Shown here piece after piece: positions 1 to 8,551 of a stretch of DNA of 64,000 bases. A program made the position numbers and the translations under genes. How positions within the stretch are numbered: the first letter of the stretch is position 1; the number at the start of each line of letters is the position of its first letter. This DNA is from Cognatundibacterium jejuense (GTDB taxonomy: Bacteria > Pseudomonadota > Gammaproteobacteria > Burkholderiales > Burkholderiaceae_D). Below the pieces are notes generated by a model that ran no database searches, was not told the origin of the DNA, and saw only the letters and a list, made by a program, of their open reading frames with translations. Where the stretch lies: the NCBI RefSeq assembly GCF_014284255.1, contig NZ_JACOFV010000016.1:62001-126000 (forward strand), written 5' to 3'.

Positions 1-272
1 ACATTTTTGGCCTGCCGACTTCACGCCCACATATCTATGAAACATCAGGGCTGGGCGCAGCGATTGACGCTGCTGTTGGATTGGGTCTGCATCCGGATTT
101 TGATACGGCGATCCGTGCGATGACTCGCATAGGAAAAACGTTTGAGCCGATTGCCCATCATCACCAGATTTACAACGAGCTTTACCATCGCGTCTACCAA
201 AAAATGTACGCGCGCTTACAGCCTTTGTATAAAGAGATACAGCAAATTACTGGTTATCCTCAGATGCATTAA
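1..272 (+). CDS. FGGY-family carbohydrate kinase, C-terminal fragment
   Basis: The reading frame is open from the left edge of the window and ends at a TAA at 270-272, so only the last ~89 residues are present. They contain the stretch YETSGLGAAIDAAVGLGLHP, which matches the conserved C-terminal ATPase-lobe segment of FGGY sugar kinases (E-T-S-x-L-G-A-A followed by a glycine-rich turn), then a helical tail. FGGY kinases phosphorylate sugars or polyols with ATP. The substrate cannot be told from this fragment, because the sugar-binding N-terminal lobe lies outside the window. Confidence 0.8.
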   Translation, partial: IFGLPTSRPHIYETSGLGAAIDAAVGLGLHPDFDTAIRAMTRIGKTFEPIAHHHQIYNELYHRVYQKMYARLQPLYKEIQQITGYPQMH

Positions 273-295
273 TGCTTGATTTTAGTTGCTAGTTA

Positions 296-1408
296 CTATT
301 TTGCGAGGGAGACGTTGACCTCAACGTCTTGCATGCTACCTACAGAGCCATTGTTATTCAAATAGATGCCGGATGATTCTAATTCTCCGGAAGATCCACC
401 ATTGCCGCTGCTATCGCCAATTGCTGTGTGCGTACTGACGCTGCCGAGGTAGAGTGCACCTATGCCAGCTTGCTGCAAACTCATAAACTGCGGTTTGCCA
501 TTGCTGCCTTCAATTAAAACCCCCAGTTTGCTATAGGCTGGGTTACTTTGATCTATCCAACCGTTATTGTTTCCAAAGCTATCTGCCAGAGACTGTAACT
601 GGGTAAAGCCATTGCCTGTTGTTGGGCCGAATAATTGGGTCTTGTCGGTGATTTTTCCACTATCGTCCGGGTTATATGCTAGGTAGCCACCACCTTGAAT
701 AAACGGCATGGTAACTTTTTTGCCATCGTTATTCAAATCGAATGAGAACGTCTGTTGACCTAACTGAACAGAGTTGCCAGAAAAGTTAATGACCAGAGGG
801 TCTTTTAAGGCACTGCCAGACTTGATCGTCACAGATTGGGTTTCTTGCCGTATCGTTTGTACCGATTGATTCAAGTCGAAATGAATTTTCTGGTGGTCAC
901 TGGTTTCAATATCACCCTCGGCACTAAAACTGGTACTGGTTGTTTGCGTCAAGGTGGTTTGTGCATTGTAAATAGCGCCGCCGCCCTGCGCTGTGGATGT
1001 CGGTGTTGATGCGGTGCCCGTTGCTTGATCTGTATGCGAAAAATCGGCTGGATTGATGAGGTGTATGGTCTGTCCAAATATTTCTTGCAACAACTCGATC
1101 AGTGCCTGCATTTTCGGATCAATGCTGGTGTAAGCGTTGTTACTGCTTGTTGCATTGGATGAATTGGTTGCATTGGTTGCATAGTTTGGACTACTTGATG
1201 TCTGGCCAGAGTCCATACCTGAATTGCCATTGGCCAAATTAAACGTTGCCAGTGCAGCCTTTCCGATATCGGATATTTGCACTAAAGACGAGTTGTCCGG
1301 CACATCATTTGCCGCCCCGCCAAATATCCTGAGCTCTTGTCTCGCACTGAACTGAGACCTGACATGTTGAACGGATTGCATTGCAACCTGAGATGAACTA
1401 ATGATCAT
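296..1408 (-). CDS. Hypothetical protein with EF-hand-like, FG-GAP/RTX-style segment
   Basis: About 370 residues, starting at the ATG at 1408 because a TGGAGA ribosome site lies 7 bases upstream; an upstream in-frame TTG has none. I do not recognise a named family. Residues ~60-165 are Asn/Ser/Thr-rich low-complexity sequence. The C-terminal half has Asp/Asn/Gly motifs (FSFDLNNDGKKV, LAYNPDDSGKI, FGNNNGWIDQSNPAYSKLGV) in the order seen in calcium-binding segments of RTX-like secreted proteins: a DxNxDG loop, an ELFG-like element, a second loop, then a final strand. There is no N-terminal signal peptide; the first residues (MIISSSQVAMQS) are polar. Export or a calcium role is inference. It is monocistronic and convergent with the sugar kinase. 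Confidence 0.7.
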   Translation of the reverse strand: MIISSSQVAMQSVQHVRSQFSARQELRIFGGAANDVPDNSSLVQISDIGKAALATFNLANGNSGMDSGQTSSSPNYATNATNSSNATSSNNAYTSIDPKMQALIELLQEIFGQTIHLINPADFSHTDQATGTASTPTSTAQGGGAIYNAQTTLTQTTSTSFSAEGDIETSDHQKIHFDLNQSVQTIRQETQSVTIKSGSALKDPLVINFSGNSVQLGQQTFSFDLNNDGKKVTMPFIQGGGYLAYNPDDSGKITDKTQLFGPTTGNGFTQLQSLADSFGNNNGWIDQSNPAYSKLGVLIEGSNGKPQFMSLQQAGIGALYLGSVSTHTAIGDSSGNGGSSGELESSGIYLNNNGSVGSMQDVEVNVSLAK

Positions 1409-1858
1409 GCCAGTCTCCAAAATTTGGGTGTGTACGCCTCATTATCGACCGTTGCATGAAAAGCTTGAGATGAATTTTGATTTCTTGTCCGTAAGCTTTC
1501 TGCTGTAAAAATTTGCATTCCTCAGAGTAAGTTTTTCAGTGATGCTTCGATGCATTTTGCTGCTTTTGCTAACAAGTAGGGCGGCTGCACCGTAACAGGT
1601 ACTTTTACTCACCGACTTTGTGCGATGCACTATCTTTTTGGTGAAAATAGAAAATTCACGAAAAATTTCACTCAATAAAATTTCCTAAGATTATTTCTCC
1701 CCGATTAATAGAGTGAGTTTCAATAGGCGTATTTACTGAGATGTCCTAAGGCGAAAGCACATGAAAATTTTATTGCGCTGCACAAGCTGGCACGCTTACT
1801 GCTAACTGGATGATGAAGCTCGTAGTCTTTTTGTATTTAACCATCACCAGGAGAAATC
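1409..1858. other. Intergenic region, urt upstream control region
   Basis: This is a 450-base gap between the divergent 370-residue hypothetical gene and urtA. It holds the sigma-54 promoter described separately and a weak NtrC-like site around 1585-1602 (TGCACC, six bases, GGTACT; the consensus gap is five). A 77-codon minus-strand open frame here (1442-1675) is Ser/Lys-rich and has no recognisable family, so I do not count it as a gene. Confidence 0.6.
1787..1803 (+). promoter_or_regulatory. Sigma-54 (RpoN) promoter of the urt operon
   Basis: The sequence CTGGCACGCTTACTGCT has GG at 1789-1790 and GC at 1801-1802, exactly ten bases apart, which is the invariant -24/-12 spacing. The -24 element TGGCACG is a perfect consensus and the -12 element CTGCT differs from TTGCW at one base. 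Transcription would start near 1814, leaving a ~45-base leader before urtA. Nitrogen-limitation control of urea uptake through NtrC is the expected meaning (family knowledge), but a convincing NtrC site was not found nearby. Confidence 0.75.
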
Positions 1859-3112
1859 ATGACACGTCGCACCGTTTTAAAAGCAGTTGCTCTGGCAGCA
1901 ATGACTTTAACTAGCACCGGTTGGATGTCGCAATCCATGGCGGCTGACACGATTAAGGTAGGGATTTTGCATTCGCTGTCCGGTACGATGGCGATCTCGG
2001 AAACCTCGTTAAAAGATGTTGCTTTGATGACGATAGACGAGATCAATGCACATGGTGGTGTGTTGGGTAAAAAACTCGAACCTGTCGTGGTCGATCCCGC
2101 TTCCAACTGGCCTTTGTTTGCAGAAAAAGCACGTCAATTGGTTGCGCAAGATAAGGTATCTGTCGTTTTTGGATGCTGGACTTCGGTATCGCGAAAATCA
2201 GTGTTGCCGGTGTTTAAAGAGCTCAATAGCTTATTGTTTTATCCGGTGCAATATGAAGGCGAAGAGTTAGAGAAAAATGTGTTTTACACCGGTGCAGCAC
2301 CCAATCAGCAAGCGATTCCTGCGACTGAATATCTGATGTCAAAAGAAGGTGGCGGCGCCAAGCGTTTCGTGTTGCTCGGAACCGATTATGTTTATCCGCG
2401 CACGACGAACAAAATTCTGCGGGCATTCTTGCATAGCAAAGGCGTGAAAGACACGGATATCGATGAAGTCTATACACCGTTTGGTCATTCTGATTACCAG
2501 ACCATCGTCGCCAATATCAAGAAATTTGCAGCGGGTGGAAAGACTGCGGTGATCTCCACTATTAATGGAGATTCCAATGTCCCATTCTATAAAGAACTTG
2601 GTAATGCTGGTTTGAAAGCCACCGATGTTCCAGTGGTCGCTTTTTCAGTCGGCGAAGAAGAGTTGCGCGGTGTTGATGCTAAACCACTCGTCGGCCATCT
2701 GGCGGCATGGAATTATTTTGAATCGGTCAAAAATCCTGTGAATGCCGAATTCATCAAAAAATGGAAAGCCTATGCCGTTGCCAAAAAATTGCCTAATGCA
2801 GCAACGGTGGTGACGAATGATCCGATGGAAGCGACCTATGTGGGTATCTACATGTGGAAACAAGCAGTAGAAAAAGCGAAGTCAACGGATACCGATAAAG
2901 TCATTGCTGCCATGGGTGGGCAGACATTTAAAGCACCATCAGGTTTTGAGTTGATGATGGATGCGACGAACCATCACTTACACAAGCCAGTGATGATCGG
3001 CGAGATCAAGGCCGATGGTCAGTTCAGCGTTGTCTACAAAACCAAAGAACCAATACGTGCACAGCCTTGGAGCCCATACATCCCGGGTAATGAAGGTAAG
3101 CAAAAGTTGTAA
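1859..3112 (+). CDS. urtA: Urea ABC transporter substrate-binding protein UrtA
   Basis: This is the periplasmic urea-binding component of the UrtABCDE importer. The 417-residue product starts with a twin-arginine-like leader (TRRTVLK, hydrophobic stretch, then MAADTIKVG), suggesting Tat or Sec export and cleavage near residue 29. The mature part begins with the type I periplasmic binding fold signature VGILHSLSGTMAISE and contains DPASNWPLFAEKARQL and WTSVSRKSVLPVFK, typical of UrtA/AmiC-like receptors. An AGGAGA ribosome site precedes the ATG. It is the first gene of the urt operon, about 45 bases downstream of the predicted sigma-54 start site. Length and order match known urt operons. Confidence 0.96.
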   Translation: MTRRTVLKAVALAAMTLTSTGWMSQSMAADTIKVGILHSLSGTMAISETSLKDVALMTIDEINAHGGVLGKKLEPVVVDPASNWPLFAEKARQLVAQDKVSVVFGCWTSVSRKSVLPVFKELNSLLFYPVQYEGEELEKNVFYTGAAPNQQAIPATEYLMSKEGGGAKRFVLLGTDYVYPRTTNKILRAFLHSKGVKDTDIDEVYTPFGHSDYQTIVANIKKFAAGGKTAVISTINGDSNVPFYKELGNAGLKATDVPVVAFSVGEEELRGVDAKPLVGHLAAWNYFESVKNPVNAEFIKKWKAYAVAKKLPNAATVVTNDPMEATYVGIYMWKQAVEKAKSTDTDKVIAAMGGQTFKAPSGFELMMDATNHHLHKPVMIGEIKADGQFSVVYKTKEPIRAQPWSPYIPGNEGKQKL

Positions 3113-3237
3113 TTGATAACGATAGCGTTTGAAGAAAACATGCGCGTCAGTGATGATGTAACGCACTGACGTCGCGTGCGATTTTTTACTCGATGTCGTT
3201 CTTGCATTTCTATGGCACGTATAACGCACATTCTTCT

Positions 3238-4833
3238 ATGAACATAAAAAAAATCCTTGGCGTAGTGCTGGGAGTGATCGTTTGCTGTAGTGCACAGGCG
3301 ACGATCGATCAACACTTGCTGCTCGATTTGGCAGGCGATGATCCCGATGCCCGCATAGTGGCTGTTAATACCATGGCAGCCTTAGCCAATGACGAGGCGG
3401 CGCAAGTATTGAACGCGTTAAAAAATGAAAATCTCTATCTCAAAGATCATGTTATCTATGAAGTTGATGGGGAGTCTGTCACCAATTTAATTTCCGGAAA
3501 AACCAGCAGCTTGCCGGATAGTGCAGAGGCCTTGGTGATTAATAATCGTTTGCGAGGCGCCATAGAAAACGCTTTGTCTGGCATGAAATTATTTTCAAAA
3601 GACAAGGCAACACGTCTCGCTGCGGTGCACGATTTACAGCAGGTAAGTGCTGAACAATTGCCGTTATTGAAGCACGCTTATTTACAAGAAAATGATCCAG
3701 AAATCAAAGTGCAACTGCAATTACTGATCGCCAGTGCTAACTTGCAATCAACGGATCCAGTGGTGCGTAAAGCGGCTATTAAAAGTCTGGCAGAAACTAA
3801 TAACGCCAATCTCAAACCTTTACTAGAAGCGATGTTGAAGCAAAATCCAGATGGTAGCTATGCTGAACCTGACGAGAGTATTCGCATTGAAGTCGTGACG
3901 ACGCTGCACGCTTTAAATTCCCGTCTGGCGCGTACCGAGGTGATTGGTAATTTGTTCTATGGGATTTCTTTAGGTAGTGTTTTATTGCTGGCAGCACTCG
4001 GGCTGGCGATTACGTTTGGCTTGATGGGTATTATCAATATGGCCCATGGTGAGTTATTGATGATAGGTGCTTATACCACCTATGTTTGCCAGCTGTTTTT
4101 TCGACATTTTTTCCCGCAAGCAATCGATGCCTATTTGTTGCTGGCGGTGCCAAGTGCTTTTATTGTTTCTGGCCTCGTAGGTATTTTTCTGGAGCGCACC
4201 GTCATACGTTGGTTATACGGGCGTCCTTTAGAAACGCTGTTGTGTACCTGGGGCATTAGTTTGATATTGATGCAAACAGTGCGTTCTATTTTTGGTGCGC
4301 AAAATGTCGAAGTAGCAAACCCATCATGGATGTCTGGTGGTATCACGGTGCTCGGCTCGTTGGTGTTGTCGTATAACCGCATCGTCATTATTTTCTTCGC
4401 GCTGGCAGTAGTCGCCGTTGTCTGGTTGATTTTAAATAAAACCCGACTGGGATTATTCGTGCGGGCGGCAATGCAAAACCGTCGTATGGCGGATTGCGTT
4501 GGTGTCGCAACGGGAAAGATAGATATGCTGACCTTTGGCTTGGGTTCTGGTATCGCTGGCCTCGGTGGTGTTGCGCTTTCTCAGTTAGGGAATGTCGGAC
4601 CTGATCTGGGGCAAAACTACATTGTTGATTCTTTCATGGTGGTCGTACTCGGCGGGGTCGGACAGCTTGCCGGTACATTACTGGCCGCGTTCGGGCTGGG
4701 AGAGATTAATAAATTTTTGGAGCCGGTTGCTGGCGCTGTCATGGCAAAAATTGTGATACTGGTCATGATCATCATCTTTATACAGCGACGCCCGCAAGGC
4801 TTGTTCGCACTCAAAGGAAGGAGTGTCGAATGA
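3238..4833 (+). CDS. urtB: Urea ABC transporter permease UrtB
   Basis: This is one of the two inner-membrane permeases of the urea importer. I chose the ATG at 3238 (531 aa) because it begins a clear signal sequence (MNIKKILGVVLGVIVCC...AQA), whereas the ATG at 3193 would put 15 polar residues in front. Residues ~25-230 form a soluble, helical, HEAT-like domain (repeats such as ...VAVNTMAALAND and ...RKAAIKSLAETN), usual for UrtB and presumably periplasmic. Residues ~235-531 are a LivH-type permease with TFGLMGIINMAHGELLMIGAY and GLGGVALSQLGNVGPDLGQNY. urtC follows with a 4-base ATGA-type overlap, so translation is probably coupled. Confidence 0.95.
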   Translation: MNIKKILGVVLGVIVCCSAQATIDQHLLLDLAGDDPDARIVAVNTMAALANDEAAQVLNALKNENLYLKDHVIYEVDGESVTNLISGKTSSLPDSAEALVINNRLRGAIENALSGMKLFSKDKATRLAAVHDLQQVSAEQLPLLKHAYLQENDPEIKVQLQLLIASANLQSTDPVVRKAAIKSLAETNNANLKPLLEAMLKQNPDGSYAEPDESIRIEVVTTLHALNSRLARTEVIGNLFYGISLGSVLLLAALGLAITFGLMGIINMAHGELLMIGAYTTYVCQLFFRHFFPQAIDAYLLLAVPSAFIVSGLVGIFLERTVIRWLYGRPLETLLCTWGISLILMQTVRSIFGAQNVEVANPSWMSGGITVLGSLVLSYNRIVIIFFALAVVAVVWLILNKTRLGLFVRAAMQNRRMADCVGVATGKIDMLTFGLGSGIAGLGGVALSQLGNVGPDLGQNYIVDSFMVVVLGGVGQLAGTLLAAFGLGEINKFLEPVAGAVMAKIVILVMIIIFIQRRPQGLFALKGRSVE

Positions 4834-5915
4834 TTTCTCAGCTATTTCCACGTACGACCTGGATTGCTATATTGATGTTAGCTGGAGTCGGAATGCTCAT
4901 GCCAGTGTTTAATCTGAGTTTTCCAGACGGACATCCTTTGCATATATCTTCTTATGTATTGGGTATCGTCGCCAAATTCATGTGCTATGCACTGGCTGCG
5001 CTGGCGCTTGATCTGGTTTGGGGCTATACCGACATTTTATCGCTGGGGCATGGAGTATTTTTTGCCTTGGGTGCCTATGCACATGGCATGTACCTGATGC
5101 GTGCGATCGGGCATGATGGTGTCTATCAAAGTGATCTGCCAGATTTTATGGTGTTCCTCGATTGGAAAACTTATCCGTGGTATTGGGCGATGACGGATAG
5201 TTTTTTATATTGTATGGCCTTGGTGATTCTGGTTCCCGGCATACTCGCGTTTGTGTTTGGTTTCTTTGCTTTCAGGTCGCGTATCAAAGGTGTGTATTTT
5301 TCAATCATCACGCAAGCCATGACCTATGCCTTTATGTTGCTGTTTTTTAGGAACGATACCGGTTTCGGTGGCAATAATGGCTTTACGGATTTTAAACGCC
5401 TGCTTGGGTTTAGCTTAACTGCACCTGCTACCAAAGCAGTCTTGTTTTTGATGACTTTATGTTGTTTGGTCAGCGCTTTGGTGTTGTGTCGTTGGATTGT
5501 CACCTCGAAGCTGGGGCGCGTATTGCAAGGCGTGCGTGATTCTGAATCGCGTTTGATGTTTATCGGTTACAACCCATTGTGGTTCAAATTGTTTGTCTGG
5601 ACATTATCTGCGGTGCTATGCAGTATCGCTGGCGCATTATATGTGCCACAAGTGGGAATCATCAATCCTTCTGAAATGTCGCCCGCCAATTCTATAGAAA
5701 TGGTGATCTGGGCGGCCGTTGGCGGTCGTGGGACTTTGCTCGGTCCTATTATTGGTGCTTTTACCGTCAATGGGTTGAAGAGTTGGTTTACGGCGGCATT
5801 TCCCGATCTGTGGTTGTACGCATTAGGTCTGCTATTCATTATCGTCACATTATTTATGCAGCAAGGCATCCTCGGTGTACTGGCGAAACTCAAAAAAGCC
5901 ACGGAGGTTGCATGA
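4830..5915 (+). CDS. urtC: Urea ABC transporter permease UrtC
   Basis: This is the second permease of the urea importer, LivM type, 361 residues with about nine hydrophobic segments. Diagnostic stretches are ALDLVWGYTDILSLGHGVFF (the LivM-type substrate-path motif), KGVYFSIITQAMTYAF and GTLLGPIIGAFTVNGLKSW. It starts inside the end of urtB and ends overlapping the start of urtD by ATGA, consistent with one polycistronic message and translational coupling. The length matches the UrtC family, which is longer than LivM of amino-acid importers. Confidence 0.95.
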   Translation: MISQLFPRTTWIAILMLAGVGMLMPVFNLSFPDGHPLHISSYVLGIVAKFMCYALAALALDLVWGYTDILSLGHGVFFALGAYAHGMYLMRAIGHDGVYQSDLPDFMVFLDWKTYPWYWAMTDSFLYCMALVILVPGILAFVFGFFAFRSRIKGVYFSIITQAMTYAFMLLFFRNDTGFGGNNGFTDFKRLLGFSLTAPATKAVLFLMTLCCLVSALVLCRWIVTSKLGRVLQGVRDSESRLMFIGYNPLWFKLFVWTLSAVLCSIAGALYVPQVGIINPSEMSPANSIEMVIWAAVGGRGTLLGPIIGAFTVNGLKSWFTAAFPDLWLYALGLLFIIVTLFMQQGILGVLAKLKKATEVA

Positions 5916-6766
5916 GCTACATCATGAGTGGCGTGTTGCGCCCGGGGCAGCAATATGCCGGTGCGACCGGCGATCAGGGAGTTTCTTACCAACGCATTAA
6001 GCAAGCTGGCGTCGATACAACACATGGCGCGATTCTTTATCTTGAAGATATCGTCGTTTCGTTTGATGGCTTCAAGGCGATTAATCATTTGAACCTGGAT
6101 ATTTCAGTCGGTGAATTGCGCTGCATTATTGGCCCCAATGGTGCGGGTAAGACAACCATGATGGATGTCATTACCGGAAAAACCAAACCAACGTCTGGTA
6201 GTGCATTTTTTGGACAGACCATGGATCTGACCAAAATGAATGAGGTAGAAATTGCGCATGCTGGGATAGGTCGTAAATTTCAGCGTCCGACTGTTTTTGA
6301 ACAACACAGTGTGTTTGAAAATCTTGAACTCGCCATGAAAATGGATAAGCGCGTTGTAACCACTTTGTTTGCGCGACTCAACAGTACGCAACGCGACAAG
6401 ATCGCCGCGGTATTGGATTTAATTCGTTTGCACGAACACGCTACGCGTCCCGCTGGCTTGCTGTCGCATGGGCAAAAGCAATGGTTGGAAATAGGTATGT
6501 TACTGATACAAGAACCGAAATTGATTTTGTTGGATGAACCCGTAGCCGGTATGTCCGATGCAGAGACTGCCCGCACAGCAGAGTTGCTCAACGAGCTCCG
6601 TGGTAAGCATTCGATTATGGTCGTCGAACATGATATGGGCTTCGTCACAGAAATTGCGCAACAAGCTAAGGTGACAGTCTTGCATGAAGGCTCAGTGCTG
6701 GCAGAAGGTAGTATGCAACAAGTACAGGCTGATGAGCGCGTGATTGAGGTCTACCTCGGTCGTTGA
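5912..6766 (+). CDS. urtD: Urea ABC transporter ATPase UrtD
   Basis: This is the first of the two ATP-binding subunits of the urea importer, on the cytoplasmic side. I chose the ATG at 5912 (284 aa): it has GGAGG at 5903-5907 and overlaps the urtC stop as ATGA. The open frame extends further upstream, but only in the urtC coding sequence. Walker A is GPNGAGKTT, the signature is LSHGQKQWLEIG, Walker B is LILLDEPVAGM, and the switch histidine is in VVEHDMGFV. An unusual ~40-residue polar extension precedes the LivG-like core. It pairs with UrtE downstream. Confidence 0.95.
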   Translation: MSYIMSGVLRPGQQYAGATGDQGVSYQRIKQAGVDTTHGAILYLEDIVVSFDGFKAINHLNLDISVGELRCIIGPNGAGKTTMMDVITGKTKPTSGSAFFGQTMDLTKMNEVEIAHAGIGRKFQRPTVFEQHSVFENLELAMKMDKRVVTTLFARLNSTQRDKIAAVLDLIRLHEHATRPAGLLSHGQKQWLEIGMLLIQEPKLILLDEPVAGMSDAETARTAELLNELRGKHSIMVVEHDMGFVTEIAQQAKVTVLHEGSVLAEGSMQQVQADERVIEVYLGR

Positions 6767-6808
6767 GTCAGATTGCATAGAGATAGCATAGTAATCGTCA
6801 GGGAATTT

Positions 6809-7507
6809 ATGTTAGAAGCAAAACAGCTACATCAACATTACGGCTCCAGCCATACGTTACGCGGTATTTCGTTCAACGTGAAGCGAGGAGAATGTCTGGC
6901 ATTGCTTGGGCGTAACGGCGTGGGTAAAACGACCTTGCTTAAATGTCTGATGGGTGTATTGCCTGTATCAGAAGGCGAGGTCGTATTTTCAGGTCAGACG
7001 ATCAACAAATTAGCCCCGCATCAACGCGCGAAGGCGGGCATGGCTTATGTGCCGCAGGGCAGAGAGATTTTTGCGCGTCTGACCGTCGAAGAAAACCTGC
7101 TCATGGGCATGGCCAGCTTGCCGTCAGCACGCGCAAAGGTGATCAAGAGCGAGATGTATGAACTCTTTCCGGTGTTGAAAGAAATGTTGCACCGGCGCGG
7201 TGGTGACTTGTCGGGCGGCCAACAACAGCAGTTAGCGATTGCCCGCGCTTTATTGGCGGAACCAAAAGTCATTATTTTCGATGAGCCTACCGAAGGCATA
7301 CAACCTTCCATCATCAAAGATATTGCCCGCGTCATCAAGTTGCTGCGCGAGCGCGGCGATATGGGTATTATTTTGTGCGAGCAGTATTTTGATTTTGCCA
7401 AAGAATTAGCCGACCAGTTTATTGTGCTGTCACGCGGAGAAGTGGTGGCGAGTGGTGCGCAACGTAGTATGGATAGTGAAGATGTAAAGCGTCATCTGGC
7501 GGTTTAA
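6809..7507 (+). CDS. urtE: Urea ABC transporter ATPase UrtE
   Basis: This is the second ATP-binding subunit (LivF type), 232 residues. I prefer the ATG at 6809 (MLEAKQLHQHYG), because family members begin with this strand; a TTG at 6773 would add twelve residues without support. Walker A is GRNGVGKTT, the Q-loop region is MAYVPQGREIFARLTV, the signature is LSGGQQQQLAIARAL and Walker B is VIIFDEPTEGIQPS. The EGIQPSI stretch is typical of UrtE and distinguishes it from amino-acid LivF. It closes the urt genes; ureD begins 74 bases on with no terminator between them. Confidence 0.95.
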   Translation: MLEAKQLHQHYGSSHTLRGISFNVKRGECLALLGRNGVGKTTLLKCLMGVLPVSEGEVVFSGQTINKLAPHQRAKAGMAYVPQGREIFARLTVEENLLMGMASLPSARAKVIKSEMYELFPVLKEMLHRRGGDLSGGQQQQLAIARALLAEPKVIIFDEPTEGIQPSIIKDIARVIKLLRERGDMGIILCEQYFDFAKELADQFIVLSRGEVVASGAQRSMDSEDVKRHLAV

Positions 7508-7581
7508 GTTAGCTGTCGATGCTTAGTTGAGTGGTAAAATATTTTCTGACTCAGCTGCACTAAACTCTTCTATTTTTCTAT

Positions 7582-8463
7582 ATGAATGCACCGATGAAGG
7601 ACGCTGTACTCAGCACACCGTTGAAAACGCATTGGTATGCGAGTCTGCAATTGGGCTTTGCTGATGATGCTGGTACAACACGCCTGATAGAGCGCAAACA
7701 TAGTGGCCCGCTACGTGTACAAAAGCCTTTGTATCCTGAGGGGAGCGCAATTTGTCACGCGATTTTGATACACCCGCCAGGTGGTGTGGTGGGCGGCGAT
7801 CAACTACAAATTTCTGCCGCTGTTGGTGAGAATGCACATGCCTTGATCACGACACCAGGCGCTGCTAAATGGTATCGCAGCAATGGCTACACCTCTGCTC
7901 AGACGATTGAATTACATGTAGGCGACAACGCGCATCTGGAGTGGTTGCCGCAAGAAACCATTTTCTTCGATGACGCCAAGGTCAATTTAAGTCAGACCGT
8001 GCATCTGACCGGTAATGCCAGTTTTATTGCCGCTGATATTTTATGCTTTGGTCGTACTGCCTCTGAAGAAACCTACAACACAGGTGAAATTCACCAAAAC
8101 AGCAGTATTTTCCGTGACGGCAAAATGATCTGGCATGAGCAAGGTAGTATCAGTGGTGGCAGCGGTGCAATGCAAAGTCCTCTGGGGCTCAACGGCAAGT
8201 CGGTCTGTGCCATGGTATTGGCGTGTGGGAAGTCGTTGAATTCGGATCAGTTACAGCAATTGCGCGAGCAAACTGGTTCTTTGATCAACTTGCATGAAGC
8301 AGATGCATTATGTGGTGTGACGCAAATGAAAGGCGTCATCGTCGCGCGTTATCTGGGTAATTCCAGCGAACTGGCAAAACAGTGGTTGCAATTGGTGTGG
8401 CAACATTTGCGTCCGGTGATAAATGCGCAGGTAGCTGTGATTCCGAGAATTTGGAATACGTAG
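7582..8463 (+). CDS. ureD: Urease accessory protein UreD
   Basis: UreD is the scaffold that holds apo-urease together with UreF and UreG during nickel insertion. The 293-residue product has the family hallmarks HPPGGVVGGDQL, TPGAAKWYRS, LEWLPQETIFFDDA and IWHEQGSISGG. No clear ribosome site precedes the ATG (the upstream bases are T-rich), and no promoter is obvious in the 74-base gap after urtE, so it may be read from the urt message. It is separated from ureABC by two minus-strand genes over ~2.5 kb, whereas related bacteria usually have ureD directly before ureA. Confidence 0.95.
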   Translation: MNAPMKDAVLSTPLKTHWYASLQLGFADDAGTTRLIERKHSGPLRVQKPLYPEGSAICHAILIHPPGGVVGGDQLQISAAVGENAHALITTPGAAKWYRSNGYTSAQTIELHVGDNAHLEWLPQETIFFDDAKVNLSQTVHLTGNASFIAADILCFGRTASEETYNTGEIHQNSSIFRDGKMIWHEQGSISGGSGAMQSPLGLNGKSVCAMVLACGKSLNSDQLQQLREQTGSLINLHEADALCGVTQMKGVIVARYLGNSSELAKQWLQLVWQHLRPVINAQVAVIPRIWNT

Positions 8464-8551
8464 CCAACTAGATAGTTAGCGAATGTAAGACGGGCGCGAT
8501 CTGCCAAATCGGCAAGTGTAAGACTCGATCGGGTTGCACCCGTGATACGCA
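8464..8551. repeat. Intergenic spacer with short repeats between convergent genes
   Basis: This gap between the convergent ureD and DedA-rhodanese genes contains two copies of TGTAAGAC, a small inverted repeat (TGCC-AAATC-GGCA) and the motif CGGGTTGCACCCG near 8529. The GGGTTGCACC part recurs at about 36640 after another gene, so it may be a dispersed intergenic element. No T-tract terminator is evident. Confidence 0.35.

Noticed and set aside
1585-1602. NtrC-like site ahead of urtA
   Set aside because: The half sites TGCACC and GGTACT are separated by six rather than five bases and the right half is weak.
1442-1675. 77-codon minus-strand open frame upstream of urtA
   Set aside because: Ser/Lys-rich, no family resemblance, and it overlaps the transporter control region; treated as a chance open frame.
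3193-3237. Longer UrtB start at 3193
   Set aside because: It would put 15 polar residues before a clear signal peptide that begins at 3238.
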